Shown in pieces: positions 1-8,645 of a DNA stretch of 64,000 bases (position 1 is its first letter; each line of letters begins with the position of its first letter). The notes under the pieces are model-generated. The model saw nothing but the letters and a program-made list of their open reading frames with translations, did not search any database and was not told where the DNA came from. The stretch is from JABMQB01 sp964575025 (GTDB lineage Bacteria > Bacteroidota > Bacteroidia > Bacteroidales > Prolixibacteraceae). The position numbers were made by a program, and so were the translations under genes. The stretch covers positions 1 through 64,000 of the forward strand of contig CAZNPV010000010.1 in the NCBI GenBank assembly GCA_964575025.1, written 5' to 3'.

Positions 1-37
1 TTGGCGGTTCGTTGTTTTCGATTTTATTACTTTTGCA

Positions 38-919
38 TTAATCATTTTCTTCATAGTAATATGAGTAGTCAATTCCTTTCATAAATATTTCGCGGTTGTT
101 TATTTTGGTGGTGAGTGCTTTTTCCAAAAGTATTTTTAGAACACTACTTTCGGTTGGACTTAGCATCATTGCTTGCATGTAATCTCGCTTGCTGATTTTA
201 CTCCAATTTACGCATTTTTTGAGGCGTTTTTTTAGTATCAAATCCAACCATATTCTGGTGGCTCTACCATTACCTTCCATAAAAGGGTGTGCAATGTTCA
301 TTTCTACATATTTGTTTACAATTTCGTCAAATGTAGTTTCGGGCATTGCTTCTATTTGCTTTAATGTGTCACCTAAAAAGCGTGATACGGCAAATTGAAA
401 ACCACCTTTTGAAATATTTTTTTGTCTGATTTGTCCCGCAAAATCATACAATCCGCCAAACAAATATGCGTGTATTTGTTGCAAACCTTTGGTTGTTCCA
501 ACTTCAATGCTGTTGATAAACGAACTATCAAATAAGGCATAGGCTTTTGTTTTACTTTTTCCGTCTATGCTTTCATCGCTAAAAGTAAACCATTCGATAA
601 AACGATTTGCTTTTTTGCTCGGAAACTGTTTACCCAATTCAATTATACCGTTGTAATCTAGCACATCGGAAAACCGCTTTTTGCCGTCGGGTGCAAGAAG
701 TTTCAACTGGGTAGTGCCACTAACCACTTCACTATTTTCTTTCTTTAACTTAGCTTTAAGGTATTTCCAATAGTTACGAGTTTTGGCATAATCATTTTGA
801 TCGGTAAGCAAGGCAACAATATCCAATATCGAAAACCACCATTTGGTGTTCTCTTCGTCCCAAATAGCACGTACTTCGCGGTCGTCAAAAAAACGTATGG
901 ATATTTTAGCATTACTCAT
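38..919 (-). CDS. Bro-N / Fic domain fusion protein (putative AMP-transferase, class III Fic)
   Basis: A 293-residue protein in two parts. Residues about 5-110 look like the Bro-N domain of phage antirepressors and DinD-like proteins (RFFDDREVRAIWDEE, then a conserved WKYLKAKLKKE helix). Residues about 140-270 are a Fic domain with a complete active-site motif HPFMEGNGRATR at 211-222, so the catalytic His211 is intact. The family transfers AMP (sometimes other phospho-groups) to target proteins. The very C-terminus ends in SYYYE (286-290), which fits the (S/T)xxxE autoinhibitory helix of class III Fic proteins, so this one is probably self-inhibited. No antitoxin gene is adjacent. It sits beside recombinase and replication-protein remnants, which points to horizontal transfer. 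The base composition is lower in G+C than in the rest of the window. Domain assignment is secure; target and function are unknown. Confidence 0.85.
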   Translation of the reverse strand: MSNAKISIRFFDDREVRAIWDEENTKWWFSILDIVALLTDQNDYAKTRNYWKYLKAKLKKENSEVVSGTTQLKLLAPDGKKRFSDVLDYNGIIELGKQFPSKKANRFIEWFTFSDESIDGKSKTKAYALFDSSFINSIEVGTTKGLQQIHAYLFGGLYDFAGQIRQKNISKGGFQFAVSRFLGDTLKQIEAMPETTFDEIVNKYVEMNIAHPFMEGNGRATRIWLDLILKKRLKKCVNWSKISKRDYMQAMMLSPTESSVLKILLEKALTTKINNREIFMKGIDYSYYYEEND

Positions 920-1106
920 AATTTAAAAATTGCCTATTCTATCACTATATAAATTTCCGTCTAAAGTTAATATAATTTCTATCTTGTAGTTGCTGACTGC
1001 TGTTGGTAATACAATGACCGCCAACGTCGTGCTAAAATTATTACTTATATTTCAGTTTTGTAGAACTACCTATATTCCCATTATTTGGTAAAAATCATTC
1101 GTTCTT

Positions 1107-1310
1107 TTACAACCCCGTATCAGAAAACAATTCATCAGGCGGATTATGGAATTTGTCAAAATCCATTTTCGATACATGGGTGTAAATTTCAGTGGTTTTT
1201 GAACTCTCATGCCCTGGCCATTCCCGGATATACCGAAGGTTCGTCCCATTCCCAGGCAAAGGGATAGCAATGCTGTGCCGTAAACAATGGATCGTATGGG
1301 TTCTTTTCAT
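1107..1310 (-). pseudogene. C-terminal remnant of a tyrosine recombinase/integrase
   Basis: The reading frame keeps the end of the catalytic domain of a XerC/D-like integrase: HCLRHS (the second conserved Arg and its His), a degraded loop-helix, then GHESSKTTEIYTHVS with the GH motif and the nucleophilic Tyr. Compared with functional relatives the ATHLL segment reads AIPLP and the ELLGH segment reads EWPGH, and nothing upstream (positions above 1310) encodes the N-terminal two thirds. It is therefore a truncated, decaying fragment. It is probably the trace of an integrated element that also left the neighbouring Fic gene and the Rep-like fragment. Confidence 0.7.
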
Positions 1311-1906
1311 TGGATTTTATTGTAAACTCTTAGCAAGTTACTCAATTATTTTCTAAAATACCACACCATATCCCGTCCTTTCTACCAGGACCTGTTTGAG
1401 CAAGTTATTAATTGAAAGAAAGATGAGTTTATCATTTTAGGTGAGGGAGAATTCCATATGCATTGGTACAAAATCGCTAAAAATTACATTCCAAAGACTT
1501 AATACCAATTAACTTCGGACCTTTACCTCGTTGATGCCTCTTATTGCATTTAGTTAAAATTCTTTTAAATGCCCTTTTCATCGCTTTCATTCGTGAGTTT
1601 AGGTTTTTGCATAACAAGACCTGGTGGTCAATTCAGTAGCAACTGACCCACCTTATTATGATGCGATTGATTATGCCGAATTGAAACACCATCATGAAGG
1701 GAATATTGATGAAGCCAAACAACACTGAATCCCTGATCGGGTTAAAGAAAACAACCGAAAATATGCTGATGAAGGTAGCCCGCAAAGCTTTCGAACCGCA
1801 GGAAGGGATCCATCATGATGCCGGACCGGTTACACCGGATAAAGCATACGCTGCAATGATTGCCGCCAATGCCATGGGAAAAAAATCAACCAAAGTTTGC
1901 TAAATC
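1311..1906. other. Gene-poor scar region with degenerate fragments
   Basis: About 600 bases between the recombinase remnant and the T9SS protein without a convincing gene. It holds the Rep-like fragment on the minus strand. On the plus strand, positions 1621-1725 read VATDPPYYDAIDYAE followed by HHHEGNIDEAKQH and a stop; DPPY is a motif of adenine methyltransferases, but no other part of such an enzyme is present. An overlapping frame opens at 1694 and runs 69 codons to 1903 (ends MGKKSTKVC); its middle looks protein-like (TPDKAYAAMIAANA) but I do not recognise it and it has no visible ribosome binding site. Most simply this is decayed coding DNA from an old insertion. Confidence 0.5.
1477..1632 (-). 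pseudogene. Fragment of a rolling-circle replication (Rep_1-like) protein
   Basis: On the minus strand the frame that ends with a stop at 1477-1479 reads about 50 residues including LNSRMKAMKRAFKRIL and KGPKLIGIKSLECNF. This pattern (a helix with M..AF.R.. followed by a strand '.G.....LE..') is the one seen just before the HPHFH metal motif in plasmid Rep proteins. The frame is closed on both sides by stops (1633-1635 and 1477-1479), so the metal-binding histidines and the catalytic tyrosine are lost. The identification rests on pattern recall without an alignment. A profile search would settle it. Confidence 0.4.
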
Positions 1907-3805
1907 TCAGCGGCTCCTGATAAATTTCCCCTGGTGGTATGTTCCTCCCTGGTTCAGGGTGTAAAGGAACATTCCTGGTTGCAACCCACTGATATTCACC
2001 TCATTTCTTCCCTGTAGTAATTTTTCTGAGATTACTTTCTTCCCTGTCAGGGTAAAAATATCCAGGGTAGCGGTTGCTTCGGTAATGTCTACAAACAAGG
2101 TATGGATTGCCGGATTGGGGTATACAACCAGCGTCGGTTCGGTCAGTTCCCTGGCGGAAGTACCCCCTGTGGATGAGTAATACAGCGTTAACGAAGAATA
2201 TAAGGGGGCCTGGTTAATCAGGGGATCCCATCTGTATTCATTGATTTGCGTTAGGATATGGATATTGTTGTAATAGGCATACTCCGAGGAGACAATTGCC
2301 TTTTCTGCCGGACAGGAGTAGTCGTATTCAAATTCTCTTTTTCTATTCACCCGCCAGTCATTTTTCGTCTCATCCCCGAAGAAATCCGTTTCAAAAAGGC
2401 GGTTTCCAAATGCATCGCAAACAGATTCATGTCCAAAATAGCCTTCCCACAGACCGGTTGAATCGTTCAGTTCGTAGTAGAGCCGCCGATAGGAATCATC
2501 GTTTGATAAGGCAACCTCTACCCTTTTTTCCAATGCAACCCAGTCCTGTGCATCCTCATCCCACTCATATCTTATTTCCGTCTGGCTAAAAGCATCGATT
2601 ATCCTCTCCTCTTTTCTTTCTCCTTCCCAGCTACCCAGGTCAGGATTCCATCTGTAGGAAGCCCTCAGTATTTCATTGTTGTTGGTATCGTAGCCAGAAA
2701 CAAGTTTCTCATCATTCATCAATTCACCCGTTTGCCGGTCCATTCTGAGCCGGATTTCCTGAACTCGCAATCCCGCAGCATTGTAAGCATATTCAAATAT
2801 TATATAGGGCTTCAATGTATCGGCATCTTCATCAAAATAAGAGTGTGATTGTTCCAACAAATGGCCCAGGCTGTCATATGCATATTTGGATTGCTCCCAG
2901 GTCCACCAGACGGACGAATCGGGAAGCCAGTCGGACCGTTCATAAAGCGTGATCAATACAGTATCTTCAAACGGGGTATAGGTATATACTCCTTTTTGCG
3001 TAACGGTCCATTCCCCGGTTAGGGTATCCAATCCATACCGGACTTCCTCCAATATATTCCCGAGGCTGTCGTAGGCAATGTCATTTCTGAACCTTTTTAC
3101 CCAGTCAGCAGCTTCCGGATCCCAGGTATACGATTTGTACAAAGTGTCTTTCCCTTCTGCATTGTAGGCATATTCATCTTTCAAACGGTACATCCAGTCC
3201 CCGGAAAGGGTATCCCATTCATAAAATATGGCCTGTGTCGTGTTGTGGTTTTCATCAAATTGATAATCAGAGCGATTTGCCAGATTCAGGTTCCCCACCC
3301 AGGCTTCCGTTTCGACATCCCATCGCAATATTTCGTTTATAATAATATCGCCATTGTTATTGAGTTCATAATTAAACTGCATCCGGTATACCCACTCCCT
3401 GTTTTCCTGATCCCATTCGTATGACGTATATCGGATCTGTTCTCCATTTTCATTATAGGATGTTTCACTAAAGGAATGTCCCTCCCAGTATTGCTCCTCT
3501 TCAATCCACCTGTAATAGACAAAACTGGTTCGGTTTCCCATGGCATCATAGGTATAGTCTTTCCGTATATATTCCGTCCAGCTGCCTGTTTTGGCTTCCC
3601 ACAGGTATTCCCGATAAAAGGTTTCATTCCCGAGTGAATCATACGCAAAGAACTCTTTAAAATAATTTTCCATCGTCCCTGTTTCAGGGTTGTACCGAAC
3701 CTGGAGTGTGCTGTCGAGAATCATTTCTGGTTCAGACTGTGCCTGGGATGGAACATAGGTCATGACAGAAAATAAGAGGATAATTAACACAGTTAACTTT
3801 TTCAT
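1907..3805 (-). CDS. Secreted repeat protein with type IX secretion C-terminal sorting domain
   Basis: A 632-residue exported protein of unknown function. The start at 3805 gives a clean signal peptide (MKKLTVLIILLFSVMTYVPSQAQ); an upstream in-frame start at 3913 would put 36 unlikely residues in front of it. The body is built of roughly twelve degenerate repeats of about 40-45 residues with the pattern Y-x-YD-xx-GN ... Y-x-WD ... W, resembling YD/RHS-type or MORN-like beta-strand repeats rich in Trp and Tyr. The last 75 residues form a Por-secretion (type A) sorting domain: VVYPNPAIHTLFVDI, then DIFTLTGKKV and GMFLYTL. Such proteins cross the outer membrane through the T9SS and are usually attached to the surface or released. 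No neighbour suggests a substrate. The domain ends and repeats are directly visible; the role is open. Confidence 0.85.
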   Translation of the reverse strand: MKKLTVLIILLFSVMTYVPSQAQSEPEMILDSTLQVRYNPETGTMENYFKEFFAYDSLGNETFYREYLWEAKTGSWTEYIRKDYTYDAMGNRTSFVYYRWIEEEQYWEGHSFSETSYNENGEQIRYTSYEWDQENREWVYRMQFNYELNNNGDIIINEILRWDVETEAWVGNLNLANRSDYQFDENHNTTQAIFYEWDTLSGDWMYRLKDEYAYNAEGKDTLYKSYTWDPEAADWVKRFRNDIAYDSLGNILEEVRYGLDTLTGEWTVTQKGVYTYTPFEDTVLITLYERSDWLPDSSVWWTWEQSKYAYDSLGHLLEQSHSYFDEDADTLKPYIIFEYAYNAAGLRVQEIRLRMDRQTGELMNDEKLVSGYDTNNNEILRASYRWNPDLGSWEGERKEERIIDAFSQTEIRYEWDEDAQDWVALEKRVEVALSNDDSYRRLYYELNDSTGLWEGYFGHESVCDAFGNRLFETDFFGDETKNDWRVNRKREFEYDYSCPAEKAIVSSEYAYYNNIHILTQINEYRWDPLINQAPLYSSLTLYYSSTGGTSARELTEPTLVVYPNPAIHTLFVDITEATATLDIFTLTGKKVISEKLLQGRNEVNISGLQPGMFLYTLNQGGTYHQGKFIRSR

Positions 3806-3934
3806 TGTAGGTGGTTTTACGTTATTAATTTTTAAATGTACGAATAAATCAAATTTTATTCCCCCATCGCGAAATGGAATTTTTGTATACCACGATAAAG
3901 TGCTCCCCGGCATTTCATTTCATGTCGTTTCGTA

Positions 3935-4684
3935 TCATTTCAGCTTCTCTATTCTTTTTTTCATTCGTTCATAGTGGGATCCTTTCCAATAGACCTTTCC
4001 ACAGGAAGAGCAGGTAAAAAACCCGTTGTAGTATTTTGCTGTGTTTTCGGGGAGTCTATCGAGTACTGCTTCCTTTGTGGCAGGAATTATTTCGCCGTTG
4101 CATACAGCACAACGGGCAAAAGGGTTTATGAGATTTTTGAGTTGGAAACGGGTTACTGTCTCTTCCAGTTGTTTGGAAGGGCGGATATTCCGCAGAAAAT
4201 AGCCATGGGTTACCTCTTTGCGCATCAGGAGGCCTCTGTCGCGGGTCAGAATGATCCGTTTCTCCTGAGACGCAAGCCGGATCATTTCCTCATCTTTATA
4301 ATCGTTCCAGTACAGGGTATCGAAGCCCAAAAGCCGCAGCATGCGTGCCAGTTTCCCGAGGTGGGCATCGAGAATAAAACGTATCTTCCGCAACGGTTTT
4401 GGGTGTAGACGGATAACCGGCGAAATATCAAAGGATTCAAACACAGGGTATACCGAAATATAATCCCCCTTTTGAAGACGGTAACTGAAGCCCACGGAGC
4501 GCCCGTTAGCCAGAACAAGGTCCACTTCTCCATGGGGAACTCCAAGCTTCTCAATCGCATCTTTAACCGTCTGCCCGAAATGATACCGGAGCGGAACCTC
4601 CTTACTTCGAAACGCCGGCTTCAGATGGTCATTCAGTTCCTCATAAAAACGAAAGGTGATGGTACTATCTCCTCTATTCTGCAT
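3935..4684 (-). CDS. Mut7-C RNase domain protein with N-terminal ubiquitin-like domain
   Basis: A 249-residue predicted ribonuclease. Residues about 7-90 match the ubiquitin-fold domain found in front of Mut7-C in prokaryotes (ends in GDYISVYPVFESFD). Residues about 101-245 are the Mut7-C domain, a PIN-like nuclease fold followed by a zinc ribbon: acidic residues D106 (FILDAHLGKLARMLRLLGFD) and D149 (ILTRDRGLL) are in the positions expected for metal binding, and C192/C195 plus C225/C228 form the ribbon. The family is thought to act in RNA degradation; its substrate in bacteria is not known. It is a single gene, convergent with nothing and divergent from the YgjP-like protease. Full length for the two-domain family. 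Confidence 0.85.
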   Translation of the reverse strand: MQNRGDSTITFRFYEELNDHLKPAFRSKEVPLRYHFGQTVKDAIEKLGVPHGEVDLVLANGRSVGFSYRLQKGDYISVYPVFESFDISPVIRLHPKPLRKIRFILDAHLGKLARMLRLLGFDTLYWNDYKDEEMIRLASQEKRIILTRDRGLLMRKEVTHGYFLRNIRPSKQLEETVTRFQLKNLINPFARCAVCNGEIIPATKEAVLDRLPENTAKYYNGFFTCSSCGKVYWKGSHYERMKKRIEKLK

Positions 4685-4778
4685 AACGCCAGCTTAAATC
4701 ATCCTGAAATTACAAATTTTTTCTGAATTCAGAGCCTGAAAGAAACAGATCCGGGGAACGGAAATTACCCATAATTGA

Positions 4779-4786
4779 TATCTTTG
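4779..4786 (+). promoter_or_regulatory. Predicted -7 box for the YgjP-like gene
   Basis: TATCTTTG matches the Bacteroidota -7 consensus TAnnTTTG and lies 23 bases ahead of the ATG, a spacing shared with other genes in this window. No clear -33 TTG is seen, so the call rests on one element. Confidence 0.4.
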
Positions 4787-4809
4787 GTTTTTTATTCTTT
4801 CAGAAAAAT

Positions 4810-5517
4810 ATGGTTCAGAAAGTTGTATCCCTGCCGGAGATTGGCGAAGTAATCCTGAAGAAGAATGCCCGGTCAAAACATATCCGGCTGTATGTCAAAC
4901 CAAACAAGCAGGTTATTGTTTCCCTGCCTGCCCGGGCTTCGTTCCATAGTGCTGAGAAATTTGCTCTTCAAAACACCTCCTGGATCGTAAAACAACAATC
5001 GAAATTTCACACCAGCTCTACAAAATTTACCAAAGACTCTGTATATTTTACCAAATACCACATTATAAAAATAGAGGAAAAAGATGTTGAAAAACCATTG
5101 GTTGCTACAAATCATAAAACCGTAACGGTCTGTTTTCCAAAAAGCACTGATACAGAGTCGATCCATGTATCCATGCAACGGCTTATCACCGAGGTATACC
5201 GCCGGGAGGCAAAACAGTATCTCCCGGAGCGGCTTTCCCTGCTTGCTGACCGGTATGGGTTCCGGTACAACAAAGTCACCATACGAAACAACAAGTCCAA
5301 CTGGGGCAGTTGTTCATCCGCCAATCACATCAGCCTGAACCTGAATCTGATGAAACTTCCGGATCCTCTGATCGATTATATTTTGCTGCATGAACTGGCC
5401 CATACTGTTGTTAAAAACCACGGCCCCGATTTCTACCAGCTTCTCAACAGAACGACCGGGGGAAAAGCACGCGAGCTCGCCAAAGAGATCAAAAAATATG
5501 CTGCTTATACATATTAA
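4810..5517 (+). CDS. YgjP-like (DUF45) zinc metallopeptidase domain protein
   Basis: 235 residues with the layout of the YgjP/WLM family: an N-terminal beta-rich part with the typical KNARSKHIRLYVKPNKQVIV pattern, the signature NWGSCS (164-169), and the zinc site HELAH at 194-198 with a further His at 204 in the usual VxxNHGPDFY context. Residue E195 is the expected catalytic base. Members are minimal gluzincin-type metalloproteases or predicted metal hydrolases; the cellular substrate is not established. The length is normal for the family and all key residues are present. It is followed closely by a secreted BNR-repeat protein in the same direction, but that gene has its own -7-like sequence, so a shared transcript is uncertain. 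Confidence 0.85.
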   Translation: MVQKVVSLPEIGEVILKKNARSKHIRLYVKPNKQVIVSLPARASFHSAEKFALQNTSWIVKQQSKFHTSSTKFTKDSVYFTKYHIIKIEEKDVEKPLVATNHKTVTVCFPKSTDTESIHVSMQRLITEVYRREAKQYLPERLSLLADRYGFRYNKVTIRNNKSNWGSCSSANHISLNLNLMKLPDPLIDYILLHELAHTVVKNHGPDFYQLLNRTTGGKARELAKEIKKYAAYTY

Positions 5518-5522
5518 TCCCT

Positions 5523-5530
5523 TACTTTCG
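5523..5530 (+). promoter_or_regulatory. Weak -7 box ahead of the BNR-repeat gene
   Basis: TACTTTCG is one base away from TAnnTTTG and sits 25 bases before the ATG at 5556, just after the stop of the preceding gene. No -33 element is evident. Confidence 0.3.
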
Positions 5531-5555
5531 TATCAAAACTATAAACCAACAGATC

Positions 5556-7868
5556 ATGAAGATTCAAATTACTGCAATCCTTTTACTCCCTCTCTTCACC
5601 CTCTTTTCACAGGCACAGGATCATTCGCCGGATGAAGCGTATCGCTGGCAGAATGTTCAGATTGTGGGGGGAGGTTTTGTGGACGGGATCGTTTTTCATC
5701 CCACAGAAGCGGGTGTATGCTATTGCCGCACCGATATGGGAGGCGCCTACCGGAGGAATCCGGAGACACTCCGCTGGGAACCTTTGCTGGACTGGTTATC
5801 GTATGAAGAGATGAACCTGATGGGTGTGGAAAGCATCGCCCTGGATCCGTCCGACCCGGACCGGGTTTATCTTTCCTGCGGGACTTATACCAATGAACGT
5901 ACGCCCAACGGAGCGGTTCTGAGATCCCGTGACCGGGGAGCCACCTTTCAACGAACCGATATGCCCTTTAAAATGGGAGGCAATGAAGATGGCCGGGGAA
6001 ACGGGGAACGCATGTCTGTTGACCCGAACAACGGAAAGATCATCTACCTGGGAACCCGCAATGCCGGACTGTGGAAAAGTTCCGATTATGGAGCTACGTG
6101 GGATTCTGTGGCATCCTTCCCGGATATTCGCGAGGTATTCCCTGAATCCGGTCCGGATTCAGATGCCGGACAGCGCATGTTCCGGTTTAGCAGGGGAAGC
6201 GGGATCATTTTTGTACTTTTTGATCCCCGGAGCAGTTCTCCCGGAGAGGCCACCCAAACGATCTATGCCGGTGTATCCTTAATGGATCGTACCAGTTTTT
6301 TCTGCAGTACCGATGCCGGGAAAACCTGGGATCCGGTTCCGGGGCAACCCACGCAATTTCGACCAACCCATGGAGTGTTGACCCCCGACGGAATGCTGGT
6401 TCTGACCTACGGCACGTCACCGGGTCCTTCCCAGATGCGTGACGGTGCAGTATGGAAATACCATACCCATACCGGCACCTGGACGAACATTACGCCCGAT
6501 AAGCCCGATCCTGAGAACAACAAATCCTTCGGCTATGCAGCAGTATCGTATGATGCGGCCCATCCCCGGACAATTATTGTCAGCTCCTTCGGACGGCCCC
6601 GGGAAGCAGGCGGCGAAGATATTTTCCGGAGCACAGACGGAGGGACTACCTGGACAACCATCTTTGGTGAAGGAGGCACCTACGACTGGTCGCTGGCTCC
6701 TTACACGGAATTCACCGGAATCCATTGGCTTTTTGATATTGAGATCGACCCGACAGACCCCGACCATGCTATTTTTACAACAGGCTACGGGGGCTATGAA
6801 ACCTTTAACCTGACCCGTTCAGATCAGGGGAAGCCCACCCACTGGCAGGTGATGAGTACCGGCATTGATGAAACCGTAGCCCTGGATATGCTCAGCCCGC
6901 CCAAAGGAGCCCATCTGATCTCTGCCATTGGCGACTACGGAGGTTTTGTGCATTGGGATCCGGATAAACCGGCTCCGGAGGGGAATTTTATCAATCCTCG
7001 TTTTGGCAATACCAACAGCGTGGATTGTGCATCGCTAAATCCGGATGTTATTGTACGCGTAGGAAGAGCGACCAATGACAATCCCGGACAGACGATCGGA
7101 TATTCCCTCAACGGAGGCAAAACATGGCAACCCACAGAATCATTGCCTACCCCTTCCAGCAGCCTGGGTCACATTGCCGTCTCAGCAAACGGGAGAACCT
7201 GGATCTGGGCTCCTGAAGGAGGATTCCGCAGATTCATGCAGGATAGCAACCAGGAGCCTGTACGTGTCTATTACACAACCGACAAAGGAACAACCTGGAA
7301 TCCATGCAGCAACATACCGGGAAATACACGCGTTATTGCCGACCCGGTTAATCCACAAAAATTTTACGGCATGGACCTGTTCGAAGGAATCCTCTATATG
7401 AGTACCAATGGAGGGAAAGATTTTTCAAATCAACCGCTGAACCTGGCCGATGGATTGCCCGAAGACAGAAGAAACCGGGGAGATTCACGCGGGGGGCAGG
7501 ATCGCATTTACGCAACACCCGGAATGGAGGAAGATCTATGGATTGCCGCTTTTGACGGTCTGTACCACGCTCCGGAGAAAGGTGAAACTTATGAAAAAAC
7601 AGCCAACGTAGAAGAAATCCATGCCTTCGGTTTCGGAAAAGGAAAAACCGAAAGCGAATATCCCGCCCTTTACCTGATTGGAATAGTAAACGGAACAAGA
7701 GGCATTTACCGTTCTGACAATAAAGCTCTTTCATGGACCCGGATCAATGACGACAGGCATCAATGGGGCCTTCTTCTGCATATAACCGGGGATCCCAAAA
7801 AATATGGACGAGTCTATGTAGGGACCCATGGAAGAGGAATTATCTATGGCGACCCGGAAGGAATGTGA
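5556..7868 (+). CDS. Secreted GH74-like / sialidase-type BNR-repeat protein
   Basis: 770 residues with a signal peptide (MKIQITAILLLPLFTLFSQAQ) and a two-propeller look. Repeated Asp-box (BNR) motifs S-x-D-x-G-x-T-W are plain: SSDYGATWDS, STDAGKTWDP, STDGGTTWTT and TTDKGTTWNP. The start GGGFVDGIVFHPTEAGVCYC followed by RTDMGGAYR is the pattern of glycoside hydrolase family 74 (xyloglucan-active) and related oligogalacturonate/VPS10-like propellers. I therefore infer a periplasmic or exported polysaccharide-degrading or binding protein. No SusC/D pair, sulfatase or other carbohydrate enzyme is next to it, so it is not in an obvious utilisation locus. The two catalytic Asp residues of GH74 cannot be assigned by eye. 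Fold is secure, enzymatic activity is inferred. Confidence 0.75.
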   Translation: MKIQITAILLLPLFTLFSQAQDHSPDEAYRWQNVQIVGGGFVDGIVFHPTEAGVCYCRTDMGGAYRRNPETLRWEPLLDWLSYEEMNLMGVESIALDPSDPDRVYLSCGTYTNERTPNGAVLRSRDRGATFQRTDMPFKMGGNEDGRGNGERMSVDPNNGKIIYLGTRNAGLWKSSDYGATWDSVASFPDIREVFPESGPDSDAGQRMFRFSRGSGIIFVLFDPRSSSPGEATQTIYAGVSLMDRTSFFCSTDAGKTWDPVPGQPTQFRPTHGVLTPDGMLVLTYGTSPGPSQMRDGAVWKYHTHTGTWTNITPDKPDPENNKSFGYAAVSYDAAHPRTIIVSSFGRPREAGGEDIFRSTDGGTTWTTIFGEGGTYDWSLAPYTEFTGIHWLFDIEIDPTDPDHAIFTTGYGGYETFNLTRSDQGKPTHWQVMSTGIDETVALDMLSPPKGAHLISAIGDYGGFVHWDPDKPAPEGNFINPRFGNTNSVDCASLNPDVIVRVGRATNDNPGQTIGYSLNGGKTWQPTESLPTPSSSLGHIAVSANGRTWIWAPEGGFRRFMQDSNQEPVRVYYTTDKGTTWNPCSNIPGNTRVIADPVNPQKFYGMDLFEGILYMSTNGGKDFSNQPLNLADGLPEDRRNRGDSRGGQDRIYATPGMEEDLWIAAFDGLYHAPEKGETYEKTANVEEIHAFGFGKGKTESEYPALYLIGIVNGTRGIYRSDNKALSWTRINDDRHQWGLLLHITGDPKKYGRVYVGTHGRGIIYGDPEGM

Positions 7869-7961
7869 CAGGGGTAACTAAATGATTATGCATTGAAAAT
7901 AGATAAGGTTAAAGAGGATGAAGGAACCGACCTTGTCAAATCAAGCCACAAAAATCAATGC

Positions 7962-8645
7962 TTATTCGATCTCATTCAGCTCCTGCAAGGTGCTCTTCAA
8001 TTTGGTGAGGTAGTTCCCGTAGAGCCTTCGGAATCCCCACCGGAAAAGGAAGAACAGCCCACCGGTCAGAATCAGTAAGCCCACCAACCCCATCAGGAAG
8101 GTTAGAATCAGGTTCCCGGTGTTTATTTCACTGATGCTGATCCCACTTTTTTGCGTATTGTAAATCACCCCCTGGTACATGCCGGCTATAAAACCGGTAG
8201 CTGTTGAAACAACAAGCACCATAATAGCCAGATAAAACATCCGCCGGTAAATGTTCAGGGTATGAATAATTTTTGTCAGGGTCTGGGAAAGCTTACAGGT
8301 AACATCGCATTCCCTTTTGACCTTATAATACCGGATAACAAAAAAGATAAAGGTAAATACAATCATCAGGTTGGTCAACACATCCAGAGCCAGGATCCAG
8401 CGCGGGATTTTTATCCCTTCGGAGATTCCGTCAACCAGAAGTGGAGCAACCAAAAAATCATCCACAAGAAAAAATGCGATCAGCAAAAAAATAATGACAT
8501 AGCCAATCCGGATATTCCTCTCAATTTTTTCAATCATGCTTCGGGTTCGTCCCCGGAGTACTTCCCTTATCTGATTTTCATCCAATTCTCTCTTCTCAAT
8601 GGATGAATAACGATCCCATGCTTTCTTCAGGTCTTTTATATCCAT
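7962..8645 (-). CDS. Four-helix membrane protein paired with an ECF sigma factor
   Basis: 227 residues. A charged N-terminus (MDIKDLKKAWDRYSS) of about 45 residues is followed by four hydrophobic segments (about 47-70, 83-104, 137-158 and 180-205). The ATG begins on the base directly after the stop of the upstream ECF sigma gene, so the two are co-transcribed and translationally linked. In Bacteroidota such small membrane proteins directly behind an ECF sigma factor often act as its anti-sigma factor or as a cognate membrane sensor; the N-terminus would be cytoplasmic. There is no zinc-binding HxxxCxxC motif of ZAS-type anti-sigma factors, so this role is an inference from position only. Confidence 0.6.
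   Translation of the reverse strand: MDIKDLKKAWDRYSSIEKRELDENQIREVLRGRTRSMIEKIERNIRIGYVIIFLLIAFFLVDDFLVAPLLVDGISEGIKIPRWILALDVLTNLMIVFTFIFFVIRYYKVKRECDVTCKLSQTLTKIIHTLNIYRRMFYLAIMVLVVSTATGFIAGMYQGVIYNTQKSGISISEINTGNLILTFLMGLVGLLILTGGLFFLFRWGFRRLYGNYLTKLKSTLQELNEIE

Noticed and set aside
1621..1725. DNA methyltransferase gene (VATDPPYYDAIDYAE)
   Set aside because: Only the DPPY-type motif is seen, with a stop soon after and no other methylase motif around. Treated as a decayed fragment of uncertain origin.
1694..1903. A 69-codon ORF as a real small gene
   Set aside because: It has no ribosome-binding site or promoter, lies in a decayed region and matches no family I know. I leave it as unassigned.
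3806..3913. Longer N-terminus of the T9SS protein (start at 3913)
   Set aside because: The signal peptide begins at the ATG at 3805; the 36 added residues would place it inside the protein.
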